From Amycolatopsis pretoriensis (GTDB taxonomy: Bacteria > Actinomycetota > Actinomycetes > Mycobacteriales > Pseudonocardiaceae), in NCBI RefSeq assembly GCF_900107925.1, contig NZ_FNUJ01000005.1:744001-808000 (forward strand): DNA of 64,000 nucleotides, given 5' to 3'. The notes beneath the pieces are model-generated. The model was not told the origin of the DNA. It did no database searches and saw nothing but the letters and a program-made list of their open reading frames with translations. Of the stretch, positions 44,178 to 52,200 are shown piece by piece. Made by a program: the position numbers and the translations under genes. Numbering within the stretch: position 1 is the stretch's first letter; each line of letters opens with the position of its first letter.

Positions 44178-45005
44178 TCAGATCACGATGCCGCGCGCGG
44201 CGAGCCACGGGCGGGGGTCGATCTTCTTGGTGCCGTTCTGCCAGACCTCGAAGTGCAGGTGCGGGCCGGTGCTCTGGCCGCGGTTGCCGATCTCGGCGAT
44301 CTGCTGGCCGCACTTGACCTTCTGGCCCTCCTTGACGGAGAAGCTGTTCATGTGGCCGTAGACCTGGATCGTGCCGTCGTCGAGCTGCACGCGGACCCAG
44401 AGGCCGAAGCCGCTGGCCGGGCCGGCCTCGATCACGGTGCCGTCGGAGGCGGCGTAGATCGGGGTGCCGATCGAGTTGGCGATGTCGATGCCGAGGTGGC
44501 TCGTGCCCCACCGGGCACCGAAGCCCGAGGTGAAGGTCCCGTGGGCCGGGAGGCAGGTCTTGGGGCGAGCGGCTTCTTCGGCGGCCTTCTTGGCGGCGTC
44601 GGCTTCGCGCTGCTCACGGGCCTGCGTGATGGAGGCGCTGTCGGAGAGCTTCGCGGCCTCGGCGGAGGCGTCGACGGCGTGGCCGGTCGGCAGGAGCTCG
44701 GGGGCGCCCCCGGTGCCCGCACCTCCCGCGGTGAGCGACGCGCTGGCGTCCTGGCTGTTGGCCAGCGGCGTGTAGGCGGCGTCGGAGTCGGTGACTGTCT
44801 TGAGCGTCGAGCCCGCAGCGGCAGCGGCGAAGGCACCGGCCGCGACAGCGGCAACCACGACACGGCCGCGAAGGGCCGAAGAGGGCGGGGCGATGCGGTG
44901 CGCACCCCGGACACGAACGACCGCACCTTCGAGTGCGTCCTTCAGTGCCGGGGAAGGAGCTTGGCCGCCGGGGGAGCGGTGTGAAGCCAAGACAGGGCCT
45001 TCCAT
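44178..45005 (-). CDS. M23-family peptidase (LytM) with N-terminal membrane anchor
   Basis: 275-residue cell-wall peptidase. A basic cytoplasmic N terminus precedes one hydrophobic helix (about 48-66, VVVAAVAAGAFAAAAAG). A coiled-coil-like stretch (SITQAREQREADAAKKAAEEAA) leads to the M23 domain (about 148-265). Zinc residues are in HLGIDIAN (His170, Asp174) and HLHFEV (His249, His251). It corresponds to Rv0950c, next to uvrD1. ATG at 45005. The leader of about 200 bases contains a long hairpin and might regulate it. Confidence 0.92.
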   Translation of the reverse strand: MEGPVLASHRSPGGQAPSPALKDALEGAVVRVRGAHRIAPPSSALRGRVVVAAVAAGAFAAAAAGSTLKTVTDSDAAYTPLANSQDASASLTAGGAGTGGAPELLPTGHAVDASAEAAKLSDSASITQAREQREADAAKKAAEEAARPKTCLPAHGTFTSGFGARWGTSHLGIDIANSIGTPIYAASDGTVIEAGPASGFGLWVRVQLDDGTIQVYGHMNSFSVKEGQKVKCGQQIAEIGNRGQSTGPHLHFEVWQNGTKKIDPRPWLAARGIVI

Positions 45006-45558
45006 CGTCGGGGAGCCGGGTCGAGGACTGCGGGCGGGGGAACCCGGTGAGCCAACCTCGGGGGTGGTTCGCTCGTCGTCCTACTTCGTGACCTGACTGT
45101 AATGGGGACCGGGGGACAGTAACCAAGGGGCACCGCTGTAAGCAAGATCTGCCCCCGGCGGCGGCCGATCGGGTGGACGAGATCTTGCGTTCACCTGTGG
45201 CAATTACCCAAAGTTAGACAGGGTTTACTGCTTTGGTTGTGACTTGCCTTACAGCTCTTGCGGGCGGTTATGGACCTACTGAAGGGCGGAGGGGCCGGAG
45301 GGGCCGGAATAAGGGTTTGCCAGGGGATGTTTAAGCATCTTCGACGCGCAGATCGCACTCGGCGGGCTTCGGCACCGCTCAATGACGCGAGCCTCGAGGG
45401 GTCAGGTCGAGCGGAAAGTTGACCGTTCGTCGACGCACGCGAACCGTTCACCGACTCGCACGTGTAGACGGCTCGGTGGCGCCAGATTTGTCCGAATTCC
45501 GAGACGCTTTCGACTCCGCCTACGGCCTCAGGCCGATTACGACGGGTCTCGGAGGCCT
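45006..45558. other. Upstream region of the M23 gene with a leader hairpin
   Basis: No protein gene is credible here. The 5' side of the M23 gene (minus strand) includes arms GCAAGATCT (45142-45150) and AGATCTTGC (45180-45188) enclosing a 29-base G+C-rich loop, plus an AT-rich stretch around 45200-45245 that could hold the promoter (AACCCTGTCTAACTTTG on the minus strand). A riboswitch is conceivable for such genes but no consensus was matched. Confidence 0.4.
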
Positions 45559-46080
45559 GCGGCTAACCCGGTCCCGCTCGGCCACCCGCAGCCCACTGCG
45601 GGCTTCGGCCGCCCGGCCGATCAAGGCGGGCTTCGGCGCAAGCCCGCGGGCTTGCCCGGTCCCGTTCGGCTACTCGCGCTCCACTGGGCCTCAGTCGGCG
45701 GCCGCAGGCCGACCGTGGCGGGCCTCGGCTGCCGGCCGATCCAGGCGGGCTTCGGCGCCCGGCCGATCCAGGCGGGTTTCGGCGCAAGCCCGCGTGCCCG
45801 CGGCTAACCCGGTCCCGCTCGGCCACCCGCGGCCTCCAGCCTCGGCCGCCCGGCCGATCAAGGCGGGCTTTCCGCGCCGCCCGCGGGCCCGGGGCCCGCC
45901 CGGTCCCGTTCGGCTACTCGCGCCCCGCTGGGCTTCGGCTGGCGGCCGAAGGCCGACCGTGGCGGGCTTCGGCCGCCACCCGCGGCCAACTGGGGCCTCG
46001 GCCGCCGGCCGATCAAGGCGGGCTTCGGCGCAAACCCGCGTGCCCGCGGCTCACCCGGTCCCGTTCGGGCGGCCGTCGCC
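45559..46080. repeat. Degenerate tandem repeat, period about 243 bp
   Basis: Non-coding DNA with about 2.2 copies of a 241-246-bp unit. GCGGCTAACCCGGTCCCGCT begins at 45559 and again at 45800, with a partial third at 46046 (GCGGCTCACCCGGTCCCG). CGGTCCCGTTCGGCTACTCG begins at 45657 and 45901; GACCGTGGCGGGC at 45711 and 45955. Inside each unit are smaller copies of CCGATCAAGGCGGGCTTCGG. Period is not a multiple of three throughout, so protein repeats are unlikely. Confidence 0.85.
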
Positions 46081-46208
46081 GGCCGCAGGTCGATGCGGTC
46101 GGTCTCGGCGCAGCCGTGTCCCGCTCCCCGTCGCCCTCCCCGGCCACTCGGCGACTCGCGCCCCGCTGGAGCATCCGCCGCAGCCGGACCTTGCTAGCGT
46201 CGCGGGCA

Positions 46209-48566
46209 ATGCCCCCACGCTCAGAGCCCCCGGCCGGCGACACCCCCGGCTCGCCGGCCTCCCCGCAGGACCCCGCGGCCACCCGTCCCACCGGCAAGCG
46301 GAAGCCTCCTCGCGCTCAGACTTCCCGGCACGTCCCGGCCGAAACCCCCGAGCCACCAAAGGGTGAAGCCGCCGGTCAGGCCGGTTCGGAGCCGGCGCCC
46401 ACCGAGCCCCCCGCCGACCCGGCGCCAAGCCGCACCGCTGCCCCCAGGGACACCCGGGCTGGTGCCGCGACCACCGCGACCCGCTCCGAAGGTGCCTCCA
46501 CGACCGGCGCCGCGGCCCGCCCCGCGACCACCGCGACCGGCTCCGATGGCGCCTCCGCGACCGGCGCCGCGGCCCGCCCCGCGACCACCGCGACCGGCTC
46601 CGAAGGCGCCTCCACAGCCGCCGCGGGCCGCCCCATGACCACCGCGGGCCGCCCCGAAAACTCCTCCACGACCGCTGCCGCGGCCCGCCCCGCGGCCACC
46701 GCGACCCACCCCGAAAACTCCTCCACCACCGCCGCCGCGGCCCGCCCCGAAGGGGCCTCCGCCGCCGCGGGCCGGCCGGGAGGCGCCGCCCCAGCGGCTA
46801 CCCCAACCCACCCCCGAGGCCCCGCGACCGACCACCCCGACCCCGTCCCCACCTGGGCCGAGGACGACATCCCCAAACCGACCGTCCCCGTCGCCCTCAC
46901 CGCCCTCGGCGCCCTGGCTCTCACCGTCGCGGCGATCGTCCACATCTCGCCGGCCGCCGCCCCCGGGTTCACCAGCTGGCCCTGGCTCGCCCTCCTCGCC
47001 TTGGCCCCCGCCGCGGCCGCCGCCGGGCTCGCCTCCCGGCGACCCGGCCTCGCCAACGGTCTCGTCCTCGGCCTCGCCGCCCTCGCGCCCGGCCGGCTGG
47101 TCCTCGACCTCCAGTTCGCCGTCAACGGCCCCCTCGCCATCCGGCCGGAGCTCTACTTCCCGGACCGCTTCATCGGCGGCTCCGCCGTCGGCGCCGGGTT
47201 CTGGCTGCTCGTCGCCGGGCACCTGCTCACCGGGGCCGCCGGCGTCGCAGCCGCGCGGGCCGGCCGGAGCTACGAAGAACCCGAACGGCGACGCTGGCGC
47301 CTGCTCGCCCCCCTCCTCGCCGTCACCGCGTCGGTCGGGCTGCTCACCGCTCCCGTCGGCTCCGACAACGGCTTCCTCCTCGCCCGCGCCGCCTTCGAAG
47401 GACCCTGGCCCGCCCTCGGCGGCTACCTCCTCCTCGCCGCCGCCCTGCCGCTGGCCGCCGCGCTCGCGCTCGCCGCTCCCTCCGAACGCACCGGGCGGGG
47501 CATGCTGCTCGGCCTCGCCGCCGGTGCCGCGGCGGTCGCCGTCCCCCCGGTTCTCGCCGGCCTCCTGCGAGACGACCTGCACGTCACCTGGGGACCCGTC
47601 CTCGCGCTCGCCGCGACCGCCCTCGTCGGCGGCCTCGCCTTCACCCGGCTCAGCGAAAAACCGCAGGACACCGAACGCGACGTCACCATCCCCGGCGTCT
47701 TCTGGTGGCGCCTGACGACCGGGCTGCTCGGCCTCGCCACCGCCGTCGCCGCCCTGGTCGGGACCTTCGCGCCGCAGGTCGCCGTCAGCGCGCTCAACCC
47801 CGGCGCCACCACCCCCAGCACCGCCGCCGCCGAAAGTCCCGCGCGGTGGTTCCTGCTCGTCGCCGCCCTGCTCGTCGCCGTGGTCGCCGCGCTCACGCTC
47901 GTTCCGGGGACCGCCGGGAAAGCCCGGCCCGTGCTCGGCGTGACCTGGGCCGGGATCGTCCTGGCCGGCACCGCCGTCCTCAACACCGCGCTCACCGCCA
48001 CCCAGGCGGGCAACCTCGCCGGCTTCGGCGGGGCGGACGTCGGCGCCACCCCCGTCTTCACCTACGACCTCGGCGCCGGCGCCGCCTGGACGTTCGCCGC
48101 GCTCGTGCTGGCCGCCCTGACCGCGCTCGCCGCCGTCGGGACCGGCGTCGTCGAACGCGAGGACGCCGGCGAGCGCACCGAGGCCGGCAAAGACGTACTC
48201 ACCCCCGTCGTCGCGGGCGCGGTGCTGGCCGTCGCCGGGTTCGGGCTCCCCGTTTTCAACGTGCCCGGCTACGTCGCTCCCGGCCTCTGGTCGAACCTCG
48301 ACACCCCGTCGTGGGGACTCTGGACGACCGTCGTGGTCGTCGTCGGGGCCGCCGCGCTCGCCGTGCGGTCGCGGCCCAAGCCCGCGGCCGCTCTCCTGAC
48401 CGGCGCCGCCCTGCTGGCCGCGCTGCACGCCGCGGAACTGCCGCTCGTCGGCGGCGGCCTCGGCGACGCGAGCCCGGCGACCGGCTTCTGGCTGACCCTC
48501 GCCGCCGCGGCCGCGCTGCTCGTCGCGGCCGGCCTGTCCGCCGCCGGGGGACGCCGTGGCGCGTGA
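46209..48566 (+). CDS. Large multi-pass membrane protein with repetitive N-terminal tail
   Basis: 785 residues. The N terminus (about 1-225) is hydrophilic and Pro/Ala/Thr-rich, and about 85-185 comprises five imperfect 19-residue repeats (EGASTTGAAARPATTATG type). Residues about 235-785 form roughly 14 hydrophobic helices. WAEDDIPKPTVPVALTALG marks the start of the membrane part. No transporter or enzyme signature is recognised. ATG at 46209 has no clear ribosome-binding site. Its end overlaps the next gene by 11 bases, so they are co-expressed. The gene is inserted between the M23 and sucC genes relative to mycobacteria. Confidence 0.75.
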   Translation: MPPRSEPPAGDTPGSPASPQDPAATRPTGKRKPPRAQTSRHVPAETPEPPKGEAAGQAGSEPAPTEPPADPAPSRTAAPRDTRAGAATTATRSEGASTTGAAARPATTATGSDGASATGAAARPATTATGSEGASTAAAGRPMTTAGRPENSSTTAAAARPAATATHPENSSTTAAAARPEGASAAAGRPGGAAPAATPTHPRGPATDHPDPVPTWAEDDIPKPTVPVALTALGALALTVAAIVHISPAAAPGFTSWPWLALLALAPAAAAAGLASRRPGLANGLVLGLAALAPGRLVLDLQFAVNGPLAIRPELYFPDRFIGGSAVGAGFWLLVAGHLLTGAAGVAAARAGRSYEEPERRRWRLLAPLLAVTASVGLLTAPVGSDNGFLLARAAFEGPWPALGGYLLLAAALPLAAALALAAPSERTGRGMLLGLAAGAAAVAVPPVLAGLLRDDLHVTWGPVLALAATALVGGLAFTRLSEKPQDTERDVTIPGVFWWRLTTGLLGLATAVAALVGTFAPQVAVSALNPGATTPSTAAAESPARWFLLVAALLVAVVAALTLVPGTAGKARPVLGVTWAGIVLAGTAVLNTALTATQAGNLAGFGGADVGATPVFTYDLGAGAAWTFAALVLAALTALAAVGTGVVEREDAGERTEAGKDVLTPVVAGAVLAVAGFGLPVFNVPGYVAPGLWSNLDTPSWGLWTTVVVVVGAAALAVRSRPKPAAALLTGAALLAALHAAELPLVGGGLGDASPATGFWLTLAAAAALLVAAGLSAAGGRRGA

Positions 48567-48888
48567 GCGCCTCCGGGTGCTCCTCGTCGAGTTCGGGACG
48601 CCCGACCCGGCCGCCGTCGCGTTGGGCCGCGTCCTGCGCGACGAAGGCATGGAAGTCGTCCACGCCGGCCCGCTGGACACCCTCGAGCAACTGCGGAGCA
48701 CCGCCGAGCAGGAGGACCCGGACGCCGTCGGCGTGCTCGGCGACGGGCCGCCGCCCGGGCTCGCCGAAGCGTTGAACGGCGTTCGCGTCTTCTCCGGCAG
48801 CGACCTCGGGGACCCCGGAAAAGCGGTGGAATGGTTGCGCGGTGGGCGGTCTCACACCGTGGACGTACCGCCTGACCGCGCACGGTGA
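48556..48888 (+). CDS. Small Rossmann-like protein resembling a cobalamin-binding domain
   Basis: 110 residues beginning with a beta strand (RLRVLLVEFGTPDPAAVALGRVL) then DEGMEVVHAGPLDTLEQL and DPDAVGVLGDG, the layout of the B12-binding domain of methylmalonyl-CoA mutase. The D-x-H-x2-G motif that coordinates cobalamin is replaced by FGTPDP, so cobalamin binding by His is not supported. GTG at 48556 overlaps the membrane protein gene by 11 bases. Function unknown; possibly a soluble partner of that protein. Confidence 0.7.
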   Translation: MARERLRVLLVEFGTPDPAAVALGRVLRDEGMEVVHAGPLDTLEQLRSTAEQEDPDAVGVLGDGPPPGLAEALNGVRVFSGSDLGDPGKAVEWLRGGRSHTVDVPPDRAR

Positions 48889-49005
48889 CCGACTTCACCA
48901 GGTGCGGAGTCCCCTGCGTCTGCGCAGGTCGCTAACCTCGACTGGTCCGACAGCGCGGTCCGGCAACGGACCACCACAGTGGCGTGTCGTCAGGAGACTG
49001 GAGTA

Positions 49006-50175
49006 GTGGACCTCTACGAGTACCAGGCGAGGGATCTCTTCGCCGCCCACGGAGTACCGGTTCTGCCGGGCTCGGTGGCTAGCACCCCCGAAGAAGCCAA
49101 GACCGCCGCGGAGCAGATCGGCAACCAGGTCGTCGTCAAGGCGCAGGTGAAGGTCGGCGGCCGCGGGAAGGCGGGCGGCGTCAAGCTGGCCCAGACGCCC
49201 GACGAGGCGAAGGAGAAGGCGGAAGCCATCCTCGGCCTCGACATCAAGGGCCACATCACGCGTCGCGTGCTGGTGGCCGAAGCCTCGGACATCGCGTCCG
49301 AGTACTACTTCTCCTTCCTGCTGGACCGCGCGAACCGCACGTTCCTGGCGATGGCGTCCTCCGAGGGCGGCATGGAGATCGAGCAGCTCGCGGTCGAGCG
49401 GCCGGACGCGCTCGCGAAGATCCCGGTCGACGCGATCGCCGGCGTCGACAAGGCGAAGGCGCTCGAGATCCTGAAGGCCGGCAACTTCCCGGCCGACATC
49501 ATCGACGAGGCCGCCGACGTCGTCGTGAAGCTCTGGGAGACCTTCGTCTCCGAGGACGCCACCCTCGTCGAGGTCAACCCGCTGGTCCGCGACCCGCAGG
49601 ACAAGATCATCGCCCTCGACGGCAAGGTCACCCTCGACGAGAACGCGGACTTCCGCCAGCCGGGCCACGAGGCCCTGGTGGACAAGGACGCGGAGAACCC
49701 GCTCGAGGCGAAGGCCAAGGCCAAGAACCTCAACTACGTCAAGCTCGACGGCCAGGTCGGCATCATCGGCAACGGCGCGGGCCTGGTCATGTCCACTTTG
49801 GACGTCGTGGCGTACGCGGGCGAGAAGCACGGCGGCGTGAAGCCGGCGAACTTCCTCGACATCGGCGGCGGCGCGTCGGCCGAGGTCATGGCGGCCGGGC
49901 TGGACGTCATCCTCAACGACACCGACGTGAAGAGCGTCTTCGTCAACGTCTTCGGCGGCATCACCGCCTGCGACGCGGTGGCGAACGGCATCGTCGAGGC
50001 CCTGAAGATCCTGGGCGACGAGGCCTCCAAGCCGCTGGTCGTCCGCCTGGACGGCAACAACGTCGTGGAGGGTCGCAAGATCCTGGCGGACGCGAACCAC
50101 CCGCTGGTCACCGTGGTGGACACAATGGACAACGCGGCCGACAAGGCTGCCGAGCTCGCCGCGGCAGGTGCGTGA
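49006..50175 (+). CDS. sucC: Succinyl-CoA synthetase (ADP-forming) beta subunit
   Basis: 389-residue ATP-grasp subunit of the TCA-cycle enzyme that interconverts succinyl-CoA and succinate with substrate-level phosphorylation. N-terminal DLYEYQARDLFAAHGVPVLPG, KAQVKVGGRGKAGGVK for nucleotide binding, and GIIGNGAGLVMSTLD in the C-terminal domain are typical, as is FVNVFGGITACD. GTG at 49006 (GAGACTGGAGTA upstream) sets the family N terminus; a frame start at 48979 would add nine residues. sucD follows one base after its stop. Confidence 0.97.
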   Translation: MDLYEYQARDLFAAHGVPVLPGSVASTPEEAKTAAEQIGNQVVVKAQVKVGGRGKAGGVKLAQTPDEAKEKAEAILGLDIKGHITRRVLVAEASDIASEYYFSFLLDRANRTFLAMASSEGGMEIEQLAVERPDALAKIPVDAIAGVDKAKALEILKAGNFPADIIDEAADVVVKLWETFVSEDATLVEVNPLVRDPQDKIIALDGKVTLDENADFRQPGHEALVDKDAENPLEAKAKAKNLNYVKLDGQVGIIGNGAGLVMSTLDVVAYAGEKHGGVKPANFLDIGGGASAEVMAAGLDVILNDTDVKSVFVNVFGGITACDAVANGIVEALKILGDEASKPLVVRLDGNNVVEGRKILADANHPLVTVVDTMDNAADKAAELAAAGA

Positions 50176-50176
50176 G

Positions 50177-51067
50177 ATGTCGATCTTCATCAACGAGAAC
50201 AGCAAGGTCATCGTCCAGGGGCTCACCGGCTCCGAGGGCATGAAGCACGCGACCAAGATGCTGAAGTCCGGCACGAACATCGTGGGTGGCGTCAACGCCC
50301 GCAAGGCCGGCCAGACCGTCACCATCGAGGGCAAGGACCTCACCGTGTTCGGCACGGTCGAGGAGGCCATCAAGGAGACCGGCGCCGACGTCTCGGTCAT
50401 CTTCGTGCCGCCGAAGTTCGCGAAGGACGCGGTCATCGAGGCGATCGACGCCGAGATCCCGCTGGCCGTCGTCATCACCGAGGGCATCCCGGTACACGAC
50501 TCGGCCTACTTCTGGGCGCACGCCGTTGCGAAGGGCAACAAGACCCGGATCATCGGCCCGAACTGCCCCGGCGTGATCAGCCCGGGCAAGTCGAACGCCG
50601 GCATCATCCCGGCCGACATCACCGAGGCCGGCGCCATCGGCCTCGTGTCGAAGTCGGGCACGCTGACCTACCAGATGATGTACGAGCTGCGGGACATCGG
50701 CTTCTCCACCGCCGTCGGCATCGGCGGTGACCCCATCATCGGGACCACCCACATCGACGCCCTCGCGGCGTTCGAGCAGGACCCCGAGACCAAGGTCATC
50801 GTCATGATCGGCGAGATCGGCGGCGACGCCGAAGAGCGCGCCGCGGCGTACATCAAGGAGAACGTGACGAAGCCGGTCGTCGGTTACGTCGCGGGCTTCA
50901 CCGCGCCCGAGGGCAAGACCATGGGCCACGCGGGCGCCATTGTGTCGGGCTCCTCCGGCACGGCCGCCGCGAAGAAGGAGGCCCTCGAGGCCGCCGGCGT
51001 CAAGGTCGGCAAGACCCCGAGCGAGACCGCCGTCCTCGCGCGTGAGCTGTACAACAACCTCGGCTGA
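50177..51067 (+). CDS. sucD: Succinyl-CoA synthetase (ADP-forming) alpha subunit
   Basis: 296-residue CoA-binding subunit. The CoA-binding fold begins KVIVQGLTGSEGMKHATKML. The phosphorylated histidine is His251 in MGHAGAIVSG. GIGGDPIIGTTHIDALAAF is a conserved segment. ATG at 50177 lies two bases after the sucC stop, so the subunits are co-translated. A stem-loop terminator follows the gene. Confidence 0.97.
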   Translation: MSIFINENSKVIVQGLTGSEGMKHATKMLKSGTNIVGGVNARKAGQTVTIEGKDLTVFGTVEEAIKETGADVSVIFVPPKFAKDAVIEAIDAEIPLAVVITEGIPVHDSAYFWAHAVAKGNKTRIIGPNCPGVISPGKSNAGIIPADITEAGAIGLVSKSGTLTYQMMYELRDIGFSTAVGIGGDPIIGTTHIDALAAFEQDPETKVIVMIGEIGGDAEERAAAYIKENVTKPVVGYVAGFTAPEGKTMGHAGAIVSGSSGTAAAKKEALEAAGVKVGKTPSETAVLARELYNNLG

Positions 51068-51085
51068 GTCCGAGGCGTAACTCCT

Positions 51086-51123
51086 GGTGAGGCCGGGCAC
51101 CCGTGTGGGTGCTCGGCCTCACC
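51086..51123 (+). terminator. Stem-loop terminator after sucCD
   Basis: Arms GGTGAGGCCGGGCACC and GGTGCTCGGCCTCACC pair over 16 bases with one G-T wobble and a six-base loop, followed by TGGTTTG. It lies 18 bases after sucD. Confidence 0.75.
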
Positions 51124-51273
51124 TGGTTTGGGGACGAAACCTCCTGAGGTATTCACGCGTCTGATGGGTCGGTGGCTCCGGAGTGCGCTAGCGTTCTGCG
51201 CACACGAGCCGCCTTGTCTTCCCGGGTGTCCTGGTACCCCGGAGTGCCGGTCGAACCGACAGGAGTGCATCCG

Positions 51274-52056
51274 ATGACCTTCCCCAGCGGTGGGCCTGGC
51301 TACCCCCAGCAGGGTGGCGGCCAGCAGCCCCCCGGACCGCCGTCCAGTGGCTTCCCGGCGCAGCAGCCGCCGCCCCACTCGCACCAGGCGCCGGCGGGGG
51401 GTGTCGCGAACCTGACGCACAACCTGCCGCTGATGCTCTCGCTCGGCGTCGCGGTCTTCGGCATCGTCCAGTACTTCCTCGGCTTCTCCGACTCCGGTGA
51501 CGTCGGCCTCGGCGGCGTGTTCCTGCTGGGCGGCGGCCTGCTCGCCGCGATGTACGCGCTGCCCAAGGGCCCGAAGACGCTGCCGTTCGCGGCGCTGTTC
51601 AGCGTCCTCGGCGCGCTCTACGTCCTCGACCAGCTGATCGGGATGCAGACCTCGCCCGGCATCGTCACCGTCATCCTGATCCTGGGCATCCTGCAGATGG
51701 CCGCCGCGGTCGCCGCGCTGCTGATCGACCAGGACGTGCTCAAGCCGCCGACGCCCAAGCCCGCCGCCGCGCCCTACAGCGGCCAGTACGGTCAGCCCGG
51801 CCAGCAGCAGTACGGCCAGCAGGGGCAGCAGGCCCAGCCGGGTCAGCAGTTCGGCCAGCCGGGCCACGGGCCGGTGACCCCGGGCGGCGACGCGCCGTTC
51901 GGGCAGGGCCAGTACGGCTCGCCGAACCCGCCGTCGACCACGCCGCCGCCGGGTCAGCAGGCCACGACGTACGCGCCGCAGCAGGGCTCGTTCTTCCAGC
52001 AGCCGCCGTCGGACAACCCGGGCACGCCGCCCGGCGGGTTCGGCAAGTCGAACTGA
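51274..52056 (+). CDS. DUF5336 membrane protein (Rv0954-like)
   Basis: 260 residues: a Gly/Pro/Gln-rich N terminus, four transmembrane helices (about 50-155: LMLSLGVAVFGIVQYFLGF, LGGVFLLGGGLLAAMYALP, LPFAALFSVLGALYVLDQL, IVTVILILGILQMAAAVAAL), then a long Gln/Gly/Pro-rich tail with QYGQPGQQ-like repeats. It matches the Rv0954 34-kDa antigen in layout and in gene order after sucCD; the mycobacterial protein has been linked to the division complex. ATG at 51274 has CAGGAG upstream. Confidence 0.88.
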   Translation: MTFPSGGPGYPQQGGGQQPPGPPSSGFPAQQPPPHSHQAPAGGVANLTHNLPLMLSLGVAVFGIVQYFLGFSDSGDVGLGGVFLLGGGLLAAMYALPKGPKTLPFAALFSVLGALYVLDQLIGMQTSPGIVTVILILGILQMAAAVAALLIDQDVLKPPTPKPAAAPYSGQYGQPGQQQYGQQGQQAQPGQQFGQPGHGPVTPGGDAPFGQGQYGSPNPPSTTPPPGQQATTYAPQQGSFFQQPPSDNPGTPPGGFGKSN

Positions 52057-52069
52057 CGCGACACCCGCG

Positions 52070-52106
52070 ACACCCGCTGTGACGCCGTCTGTCACAGCGG
52101 GTGTTT
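52070..52106 (+). terminator. Intrinsic terminator after the DUF5336 gene
   Basis: Perfect 14-bp stem ACACCCGCTGTGAC with complement, seven-base loop, then TTTTG. It begins 14 bases after the stop codon. Confidence 0.87.
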
Positions 52107-52200
52107 TGCACTCCGGGGGTTACTCGACCGGGTGGGTTAGCTTCCCCACGCCGGCCGGCGGCGGCGTGGCTCACCCGGTCGGACCAGCCCGGATGTCAGG

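Noticed and set aside
44178..45400. c-di-AMP (ydaO-type) riboswitch in front of the M23 peptidase gene
   Set aside because: The gene type and leader length fit, but I could not match the conserved motifs of the family on the minus strand; left as a hairpin only.
45559..46080. CRISPR array
   Set aside because: Repeats are about 243 bp long and nearly contiguous, with no 28-37-base repeat/spacer alternation and no cas genes.
45419..46366. Long open frame through the tandem-repeat region
   Set aside because: The repeat period shifts frame, composition differs from neighbouring genes, no domain is visible, and openness is expected in DNA poor in A/T stop codons.
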